From positions 62,001 to 126,000 of the forward strand of contig UQHF01000004.1 in NCBI GenBank assembly GCA_900540785.1: 64,000 nt of DNA, given 5' to 3'. The notes below the pieces were generated by a model. That model ran no database searches. It was given only the letters and a program-made list of their open reading frames with translations, and had not been told where the DNA came from. Of this stretch, positions 58,290 through 64,000 are shown piece after piece; position 1 is the first letter of the stretch; each line of letters begins with the position of its first letter. Position numbers and translations under genes: made by a program. The DNA comes from an uncultured Blautia sp. (GTDB lineage: Bacteria; Bacillota; Clostridia; Lachnospirales; Lachnospiraceae).

Positions 58290-59561
58290 TTGGATTCAAG
58301 TGTTCCCATACAAGCGGTTACTATTGTACTTATGATTCTTCTTTCTGCATTTTTTTCTTCCGCAGAAACAGCAATGACAACAGTAAACCGCATTCGTATT
58401 CAGGCTCTTATAGAGCAGGGAGACAAACGGGCAATTATACTGGACAAGGTAATTTCAAATTCCAGCAAAATGCTCAGCACAATTTTAATTGGAAACAACA
58501 TTGTAAACATCTCCGCTTCTTCCCTTATGACGACCCTTACCATTCAGGTGCTTGGCAACGTCTATGTTGGAGCGGCAACCGGGGTACTTACCCTTATCAT
58601 CTTACTTTTCGGTGAAATCACACCGAAAACACTGGCGTCACTTCACGCTGAAAAAATTGCGCTGTCCTATGCCAAAATCATTTATTTTCTTACAGTTATT
58701 TTAACTCCTGTAGTTTTCATTGTAGGAAAGCTTGGCAACGGCGTAATGTTTCTTCTCCGTGTAGATCCTAATGCAAAAGCAAATCCCATGACAGAACACG
58801 AACTTCGTACTCTTGTAAATGTAAGTCAAGAAGACGGCGTTATCGAACGGGAAGAAAAACAGATGATTTACAATGTGTTTGATTTTGGTGATTCCGCGGC
58901 AAAAGATGTTATGATCCCAAGAATCGACATGACTTTTGTGGACATTAACTCTACTTATGACGAGTTAATGGAAATATTCCGGGAGGATATGCACACCCGT
59001 TTCCCGGTTTACGAAGAAAACACAGATAATATTGTAGGAATCATTAATATAAAGGACTTAATCCTTTATCCCAAAAATCAGGAATTTTCCATACAAAAAA
59101 TTCTGCGGGAACCATATTTCACATATGAATATAAAAGGACTGCCGATTTGATGGTAGAAATGCGTAAAGCATCTGTAAATCTTGCCATTGTCCTTGACGA
59201 ATACGGCTCTACTGCCGGTCTTGTCACACTGGAAGATCTTCTGGAGGAAATTGTGGGAGAAATCCGCGACGAGTATGATGAAGACGAAGAAGAAGATTTA
59301 AAAGAAATCCAGCCCGGCAAAGAATACATCGCCCTTGGTTCTGCCAAACTTGACGATATTAATGAGGCGCTGTCCATTCATCTGGAATCAGAAGATTACG
59401 ATTCTGTCGGCGGTTATATCATCGAACAGCTCGATTCTCTTCCTTCCCAGGGTCAATCCGTTACTCTGGAAAACGGGATCCGCCTTGTGGTAGACGAGTT
59501 GGATAAAAACCGAATTGAAGCCGTACATATCTGGCTTCCGGAAGCTTCTGACAATAAATAA
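58290..59561 (+). CDS. CNNM/CorC family membrane protein (hemolysin-related)
   Basis: A 423-residue protein. The DUF21/CNNM membrane domain (about 1-190) has SAFFSSAETAMTTVNRIRI and LILLFGEITPKTLASLH, family hallmarks. A pair of CBS domains (about 205-330) and a C-terminal CorC_HlyC domain (about 345-420) follow. Such proteins move or sense Mg2+ and related cations; the hemolysin name is historical. The start is TTG, ten bases after AAGGAG. Confidence 0.94.
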   Translation: MDSSVPIQAVTIVLMILLSAFFSSAETAMTTVNRIRIQALIEQGDKRAIILDKVISNSSKMLSTILIGNNIVNISASSLMTTLTIQVLGNVYVGAATGVLTLIILLFGEITPKTLASLHAEKIALSYAKIIYFLTVILTPVVFIVGKLGNGVMFLLRVDPNAKANPMTEHELRTLVNVSQEDGVIEREEKQMIYNVFDFGDSAAKDVMIPRIDMTFVDINSTYDELMEIFREDMHTRFPVYEENTDNIVGIINIKDLILYPKNQEFSIQKILREPYFTYEYKRTADLMVEMRKASVNLAIVLDEYGSTAGLVTLEDLLEEIVGEIRDEYDEDEEEDLKEIQPGKEYIALGSAKLDDINEALSIHLESEDYDSVGGYIIEQLDSLPSQGQSVTLENGIRLVVDELDKNRIEAVHIWLPEASDNK

Positions 59562-59572
59562 TTTTCCAAAAC

Positions 59573-59620
59573 AAAAGCCCCTGACTTTGGCACAAAACAA
59601 AGTTCAGGGCTTTCTTATTT
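59573..59620. terminator. Bidirectional terminator
   Basis: AAAGCCCCTGACTTTG (59574-59589) pairs with CAAAGTTCAGGGCTTT (59598-59613, one mismatch), with T-rich tails on both sides. It separates the CNNM gene and the convergent YdcF gene. Confidence 0.88.
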
Positions 59621-59622
59621 TT

Positions 59623-60219
59623 TTATTTCGGCATCAGCAGCAAAAACTGCCGGATCATCCTTTCAAGCTCTCCCATCACTGCCTGTATGCCTTCTTCTGT
59701 ACTGTTCCAGTTTTCCCTTGTAATCCCATCTGCATCAGATGCACATACAAAAAACTCCGTCTCCGGATATGCTATTTGATAATACATTTTGCACCTTCTC
59801 GCATGGCAGGCCTTACAGCAGAGAATCCCCTTTCTCACAACAATCCCGGCCGCATCTGTTACCTTTCTGGAATATAGGGCATTCTCATACGTAAAAGTTG
59901 CATTGTCCTCCCGAAGGATTGCCTGTTCCAAAACGCCATTGTCCAGAAGTACGCTTCTTAAAAACTCCCATTCTGTCGAAAACGTTCCCGTATACTTTTC
60001 TTTTTTCGCAAGCACTCCGGAAAAACAGCCTTTTGTCACACTGTACTTTCCGCTTGGCAGCACATATGGCGCATAATTTTCCTTATAAAGCTGCGCTGCT
60101 CTTTCTGCCATATGAGGATACCCGTTTCCCGGAATAAAAATCACATCTGACTTTTCCGGACTATCCTCCACAAAAATAAAATCCTCTATTTCTTTTAAAA
60201 ACGCTCTGTATCTTTCCAT
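59623..60219 (-). CDS. YdcF/DUF218 family protein
   Basis: A 198-residue single-domain protein. DVIFIPGNGYPHMAERAAQLY near the N-terminus and the ENALYSRKV / VVRKGILCCKACHARRCKMYYQ region resemble the DUF218 nucleotide-like fold, in which ENT and HxxR motifs are usual. Two added cysteines in LCCKACHARRC are a variation. The family includes SanA/ElyC-like envelope factors, but this one has no membrane helix and is probably cytoplasmic. The function is not established. Confidence 0.85.
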   Translation of the reverse strand: MERYRAFLKEIEDFIFVEDSPEKSDVIFIPGNGYPHMAERAAQLYKENYAPYVLPSGKYSVTKGCFSGVLAKKEKYTGTFSTEWEFLRSVLLDNGVLEQAILREDNATFTYENALYSRKVTDAAGIVVRKGILCCKACHARRCKMYYQIAYPETEFFVCASDADGITRENWNSTEEGIQAVMGELERMIRQFLLLMPK

Positions 60220-60257
60220 ATTTTACCTGCCTGTACTTTTTGTCGATATTTTATTTG

Positions 60258-60300
60258 CAAGATGCCGGACGGACCATGTTCTTCTGCCCGGCATCTTTAT
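60258..60300. other. Intergenic hairpin
   Basis: AAGATGCCGG pairs with CCGGCATCTT around about 20 bases. The T-rich flank is on the plus strand (TTTATTATT), with no gene entering from that side, so on the minus strand it is probably an RNA stability or attenuation element. Confidence 0.5.
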
Positions 60301-60316
60301 TATTGTATCACAGAGA

Positions 60317-61081
60317 TTATTTTGTGACAATCACGGTACTGTATCCCGCATCGCGAAGGCGCTGTTCCATACGGATTGCATTTCCTAGCTGCATAAAAGC
60401 GCCCACCTGTACCTTATAAAGACCGTCTTCATATAGAAGAAACGCCGGAAATCCCTTATCTGCAAGCTGATACACCAGCCTGTCGGCATTTTCCCTGTTT
60501 CGAAAAGCACCCACCTGCACTCTGTAATACAAAGGAGACTCTACAGTTTCTTCATCAAGCGTTCCTGTAATTGCCTCCGCTATTGCTTCTGCAATCTCCT
60601 GAAACTTGTCGTCAAAAAGCTGATTATCTGTATCAGAATTGATAAATCCTGTCTCAATTAATAAAGCAGGCATTTTCGTTCTTCTAAGCACCACAAGCCC
60701 CGGTCTTTCCTTCACTCCGATTTCCCGGAAACCCAATTCTCCAAGCGCGCCTACAATATTCTGCGCCATTTCGTACTTTACGCCACTTTTATCGTAAACA
60801 AGCACCTCCACTCCATTGTACTGATTCGCCTGTGGACTGCTGTTTCTGTGAAAAGAAATAAAATAATCGACTCCTGCCTGATTTGCAAGACGCGTCTTTT
60901 CAAATGGTGTCTGATATACATCTGTTGTTCTTGTGTACAAAACATCTATTCCATTATCTGCCAGAATTTTTCCAACAGCCATAGCGAGCTTCAAATTGTC
61001 GTCTTTTTCCTGGCGCCCTTCATAAACTGCACCCGGATCTGCTCCCCCGTGGCCTGCATCCAGCATAATTGAATACGGCAT
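60317..61081 (-). CDS. N-acetylmuramoyl-L-alanine amidase with SPOR domain
   Basis: A 254-residue zinc amidase. The Amidase_3 domain (about 1-175) has the ligands in DAGHGGADPG, the catalytic-glutamate region EGRQEKDD, FISFHRNSS and LLIETGFINS. A C-terminal SPOR domain (about 183-254, YYRVQVGAFRNRENADRL and YKVQVGAF) binds denuded glycan. There is no signal peptide, as in CwlC-type amidases that act during mother-cell lysis or spore release. A promoter (TTTACA, 16 bp, TATTAT) lies just upstream on the minus strand. Confidence 0.95.
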   Translation of the reverse strand: MPYSIMLDAGHGGADPGAVYEGRQEKDDNLKLAMAVGKILADNGIDVLYTRTTDVYQTPFEKTRLANQAGVDYFISFHRNSSPQANQYNGVEVLVYDKSGVKYEMAQNIVGALGELGFREIGVKERPGLVVLRRTKMPALLIETGFINSDTDNQLFDDKFQEIAEAIAEAITGTLDEETVESPLYYRVQVGAFRNRENADRLVYQLADKGFPAFLLYEDGLYKVQVGAFMQLGNAIRMEQRLRDAGYSTVIVTK

Positions 61082-61108
61082 ACTTTTTCTTCCTTTCTTA
61101 TCTTCTAT

Positions 61109-61136
61109 ATAATAAGATATGCCGTTTTTTTGTAAA
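61109..61136 (-). promoter_or_regulatory. Amidase promoter
   Basis: On the minus strand TTTACA (61136-61131), 16 bp, TATTAT (61114-61109). Confidence 0.55.
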
Positions 61137-61149
61137 TGTCCTCATTTCC

Positions 61150-62073
61150 CTACAGACAGGTAAATTCCCCTGTTGTCTGGCTGTAACGATAAATGTGCGA
61201 AGATAAATAATCCTCTTCTTCCGTAGCTTCCTGAATCGTCTCTGCCAGAACTTCTTTTAAATCCTCCGGAGAAACCAGATCTGCATTATGGACCATTACC
61301 TCATGAATACTTGTAAAGGCAAGATACAAATCTGCATTCAGCAGCTGACTCAGCCGTTTTGCCACACCCGGCAAAAACACAGCAACCGCACCGTTTGTCT
61401 TCTTTACCGTACTGAGACAATTCCCCCGCACTGCATCTTTTCTGAGATTTATATCTTTTTCCATAAATTCTTCTCCTTCATACGCCGGATTATAGAGGAG
61501 TTTCTGCCATTCATAAATCCTCGGGGGAGACATTCGATATGTGTTATATATCGCTTCTTTAAATACTTCCACTACATTCTTTCCCCAGTCAGCTACAAAT
61601 CTCCTCATAACCTTTGTACTGTTTACCATTTCTCCATCTTCTGATATTTTCATATAAAGTACAAGAGCAATCTCCCCTTCCGCCGCATAAACAGCCCCTT
61701 TCAGGCTTTCTTCATGCTTCTTTAAATTCAGAGGACGTATAAAAAGATAATCTTTTGCTTTTTCGTATGCGCTGAGCCTTTCTGCAATTTTTACAAATTC
61801 TTCTCCGGAAACCTTTTTAATTTGGATCATAATCATTTCCGCAATTTCTTCCACAGAAATATCATTGCGATACCGTTCGTATAAATCTTCCGTATAAAAG
61901 CCACACACCTCCTTCGTCCCATCATAACCTGCCAGTTCTATAAATAATTTATCTCCTGTGGGCGTATATGGTCCGCCTTTTTCCTGAAAATAAATCTTTT
62001 CCTCCGAAATCCGCATTGTTTCTTTTAAAACAAGGCGCAGTTTCCCTACAAACTCTTCATACATCAATTCCAT
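61150..62073 (-). CDS. DUF5688-like protein
   Basis: A 307-residue protein typical of Lachnospiraceae, recognised by its overall pattern: an N-terminal segment with IYFQEKGGPYTPTGDKLFIELAG, a central helical region (VEEIAEMIMIQIK) and a C-terminal portion with DLYLAFTSIHEVMVHNADLV. It has no signal peptide or membrane helix. Function unknown. I start at ATG 62073, seven bases after GAAGGA; upstream initiators reach 62142 without a site. Confidence 0.75.
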   Translation of the reverse strand: MELMYEEFVGKLRLVLKETMRISEEKIYFQEKGGPYTPTGDKLFIELAGYDGTKEVCGFYTEDLYERYRNDISVEEIAEMIMIQIKKVSGEEFVKIAERLSAYEKAKDYLFIRPLNLKKHEESLKGAVYAAEGEIALVLYMKISEDGEMVNSTKVMRRFVADWGKNVVEVFKEAIYNTYRMSPPRIYEWQKLLYNPAYEGEEFMEKDINLRKDAVRGNCLSTVKKTNGAVAVFLPGVAKRLSQLLNADLYLAFTSIHEVMVHNADLVSPEDLKEVLAETIQEATEEEDYLSSHIYRYSQTTGEFTCL

Positions 62074-62165
62074 ATGCAATTCCTTCTTTCTCTGTGAATA
62101 AAGGTCGGACAGACTGCCCGGATAAAATAGATTCCCGTACACAAAACTCCCTAAGCAGAAATTTT

Positions 62166-62196
62166 ATGCACAAAATAAGGGAGCAGACGCTCCCTT
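62166..62196 (-). terminator. Hairpin with T-rich tail downstream of the phosphatase gene
   Basis: On the minus strand AAGGGAGC, a 4-nt loop and GCTCCCTT followed by ATTTTGTG. It lies downstream of both the tyrosine phosphatase gene and the promoter at 62213-62241, so it could end the first transcript or attenuate the second. Confidence 0.6.
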
Positions 62197-62200
62197 GAGC

Positions 62201-62241
62201 TACTGTATCTACAGTATAGATGATGTTTATTTATTTGTAAA
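62201..62241 (-). promoter_or_regulatory. Promoter with palindromic operator upstream of the DUF5688-like gene
   Basis: On the minus strand TTTACA (62241-62236), 17 bp, TATACT (62218-62213). TACTGTA, two bases, TACAGTA (62201-62216) is a 7-bp inverted repeat overlapping the -10 box, a position suited to a dimeric repressor. Confidence 0.6.
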
Positions 62242-62270
62242 GAAAATTCGTTCGACAAATCCCCGGATCA

Positions 62271-62753
62271 TCAATACGGCAACTTGCCATTTTCCTTCAA
62301 ATATTGCAAAAATCCTTCACAGCCTTCCACAATGTCCCTGTATGTGCTCTCAAAATTCCCAGTATACCAGGGATCCGCAATATCCCGCGGACGACTGCTG
62401 TAAGAAAGAAACAGTTTTACTTTATTTTCCGGATCACTTCCCAGAATCCGCATCATATTGCGGATATTTCTCTCCTCCATGCCGAGAATATAATCGTATT
62501 TCTCATAGTCGCTTTTCTTTAGCTGAACTGCCCGTTTTCCATCACAGCAAATGCCATGCTTTGCCAGTTCCTCCCTTGCCGGGGGATACACCGGATTTCC
62601 GATTCCATTCCAGATTTCCTCTGTACTGGTAGCAGCAGATTCAATATGAAATTTTGATTCCAGGTTCATGGAAGAAACCATGTTTTTTAAAATAAATTCA
62701 GCCATAGGGCTGCGGCAGATGTTGCCGTGGCAGATGAATAGTACTTTTATCAT
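62271..62753 (-). CDS. Low-molecular-weight protein-tyrosine phosphatase
   Basis: A 160-residue phosphatase. The P-loop is CHGNICRSPMAEF (Cys at position 8, Arg at 14), and the general-acid aspartate is in ADPWYTGNF (about 125). Length is normal for the family. I start at MIKVLFICHG (62753), after AGGAGG; a longer frame to 62876 adds sequence unrelated to the family and runs through the inverted repeat at 62784-62875. It probably dephosphorylates proteins such as those of exopolysaccharide control; substrate unknown. Confidence 0.96.
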   Translation of the reverse strand: MIKVLFICHGNICRSPMAEFILKNMVSSMNLESKFHIESAATSTEEIWNGIGNPVYPPAREELAKHGICCDGKRAVQLKKSDYEKYDYILGMEERNIRNMMRILGSDPENKVKLFLSYSSRPRDIADPWYTGNFESTYRDIVEGCEGFLQYLKENGKLPY

Positions 62754-62783
62754 ATATGAAAATCCTCCTAAAATGCCGTATTC

Positions 62784-62875
62784 TGCCCCGATTTGCCGCA
62801 GTTTGCCGATTATAAATTTTGCTCTGAGATTGTTAAGTTTGTCACAGAATAAGCAAAATGCGGCAAATCGGGGCA
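62784..62875. repeat. Perfect 17-bp inverted repeat at the edge of accessory DNA
   Basis: TGCCCCGATTTGCCGCA (62784-62800) and its exact complement TGCGGCAAATCGGGGCA (62859-62875), 58 bp apart, with a nested ATTTTGCT (62816-62823)/AGCAAAAT (62852-62859) pair. It lies in the leader of the phosphatase gene on the minus strand, exactly where GC-rich housekeeping sequence changes to AT-rich DNA. Confidence 0.8.
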
Positions 62876-62966
62876 AGTTAAGGACATGAATCGTAGTAGA
62901 AACTGGGGCTTCTTACTACTGCGATTATTTTTAAATAATACAATGATTCTCAAAATACACTTCTGA

Positions 62967-63824
62967 TCAACTTTTGCACTCATCCAACATCTGTTGGCAT
63001 TTTCCAAATTTTAGTAATATATTTGTGAAATCATCTCTTGTATATGCGGCTTTGCCAACACTAGTATTCCAAAAGAGATGATCTTCTTTATTCAAAATTC
63101 TATCCCAAATACTCTCAAAAGCAAAAAACATACTCATCAAAGAATATCTAAAAACAGTTATCCAACACTCTCTATTTTATTTCCCTAAATCAAATACAAA
63201 TATTTGGTCTGTATTATATTCCTCAACAACTTGTTCTCGATACAATCTTGTTTTACTAATATCAGAATGTTCAAATTTACTTCCTTCATTATAAAGCGTT
63301 ATATACATACCAAATAGAATTCCGTTTTGTTTAGATAATTCAGCAATACTTTTTATTTTAGTAGGAATGTTTTCTTGTGTAAGAATTTGTTCATTTTCGG
63401 TAATCCCTCTATCCAGTCTTTCTACCATGTCATCTTCTAAGAATCTCTCATCTAATTCATCACTATATTCCTCTATCATTTTCTTCAGATTTCTATTCGT
63501 AAGAATTTGACTAATATGTGGCTGATAAAAGTATTCCTTTACTCGGGAGTCATCTTCTCCTTCGCAAATATATTTAATCCATAATGTATTATTAAATTGA
63601 CTTCTAGCTAATAAATAAGCTTCCTGCTCCATGCCATTTTCCAGCAAAAGCAAACAGCTATCACATAAATTTATTTGTTTTGCCAATAAAGAGAGAACTT
63701 CTCTATACCAACTATATTCATCAATCAATATTATTGGCTGCCCTTCTTTTATAATATCCTTTGCAATATCATTACATATTTCTCGCAACAACTCCGTCAT
63801 TTTCGGATAAAAACTTGCATTCAT
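62967..63824 (-). pseudogene. DUF5677-like gene interrupted by an in-frame stop
   Basis: The frame starts at MNASFYPKM (63824), ten bases after AGGGGA, and runs 215 residues to a TAA at 63179-63177. The same frame then continues without a break for 69 residues (NRECWITVFRYSLMSMFF and onward) to TGA at 62967-62969. The continuation has normal protein character, so the two parts look like one protein of about 285 residues split by a point mutation. The N-terminal part (LLAKQINLCDSCLLLLENGMEQEAYLLARSQFN) fits the helical DUF5677 pattern. A functional 215-residue product remains possible. Codon use is AT-rich. Confidence 0.7.
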
Positions 63825-63908
63825 AATTCTTATATCCCCTTCAGCTAATATCAAGTACTCTGTTTTATAGTTTACCATAAATTGCGGAATTTTGGGAGTA
63901 GGAATGTA

Positions 63909-63937
63909 GAAAAAACGCCCTACAGTCGCAGAGCGTT
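63909..63937 (-). terminator. Weak terminator before the right edge
   Basis: On the minus strand AACGC pairs with GCGTT over a long loop and is followed by TTTTTT. It overlaps the stop of the partial gene at the right edge. Confidence 0.4.
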
Positions 63938-64000
63938 CATGTGTTCTTTCCCTATAAAATTGTTATTCGCAATCCGCTCCGCTACTTGCTCATGAAAAAT
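63920..64000 (-). CDS. C-terminal end of an unidentified gene running off the right edge
   Basis: On the minus strand a frame enters at 64000 and ends at TAG (63922-63920), coding 26 residues (HEQVAERIANNNFIGKEHMN region). A T-run follows, which supports a gene end. It is too short to identify. Confidence 0.4.
   Translation of the reverse strand: MFHEQVAERIANNNFIGKEHMNALRL

Noticed and set aside
62754..62876. N-terminal extension of the tyrosine phosphatase
   Set aside because: The family begins at MIKVLFICHG; the extension runs through the inverted repeat and lacks a ribosome site.

Overview
The window looks like a chromosome segment from a Gram-positive gut Clostridia, most probably a Lachnospiraceae (Blautia or Mediterraneibacter-like; the genus cannot be fixed from sequence reading alone). 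The reasons are strong AGGAGG ribosome sites, moderate GC, a SCIFF peptide next to its radical-SAM maturase, a fused SecDF, HemZ, DUF6449-type and DUF5688-type proteins, a cobalamin riboswitch on a NikABCDE-like importer, and frequent TTG/GTG starts. I see no tRNA, rRNA, CRISPR array or transposase.

Layout. 1-1284 is AT-rich accessory DNA: the 3' end of a GNAT acetyltransferase gene, a small Cys-rich protein, a possible small RNA, and a cluster of short repeats. 1285-3918 holds tsf, rpsB and a pseudouridine synthase. 3936-7312 is a GntR/YtrA-type regulator with an ABC exporter. 7500-10343 is copper export (csoR, copA with a fused copper-chaperone domain). 10469-14118 holds a CPBP protease, a HAD phosphatase, and a membrane Ser/Thr kinase with a Pro-rich partner. 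14252-19580 is a five-gene Ni/Co or peptide-type ABC importer under a cobalamin riboswitch. 19692-23140 holds argS, a DegV protein and a LUD-domain protein.

23159-32442 is the most unusual block. It has an OmpR-type regulator and its histidine kinase, separated by an oppositely oriented gene for a lipoprotein that fuses an Asp-box/propeller-like domain to a sugar-binding-protein domain. Two CUT1-type permeases follow without an ATPase, then an HlyD-type adaptor, a half-length MacB-like membrane protein and a CBM9-like protein. Both divergent intergenic regions carry the same pairs of 8-bp repeats 11 bp apart, so the block looks like one self-contained signalling/transport system. 32503-37879 is a separate MacAB-type exporter with two different adaptor subunits, one of which carries a large extracytoplasmic insertion.

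38100-39191 is a lipoprotein with an internal duplication. 39246-55903 is a long co-directional run on the minus strand: scfA, scfB, secDF, recJ, apt, relA, an MBL hydrolase, hemZ, an HD-GYP protein, hisS, aspS, pgsA and cls. It links RiPP maturation, secretion, stringent response, tRNA charging and phospholipid synthesis. 55992-62753 holds cell-surface and housekeeping genes (a TIGR04086-like membrane protein, a sortase-type surface protein, a CNNM/CorC protein, YdcF, a cell-wall amidase, a DUF5688-type protein, a low-molecular-weight tyrosine phosphatase). From about 62780 to the end the DNA is AT-rich accessory sequence again. It opens with a perfect 17-bp inverted repeat and contains a DUF5677-like gene split by an in-frame stop.
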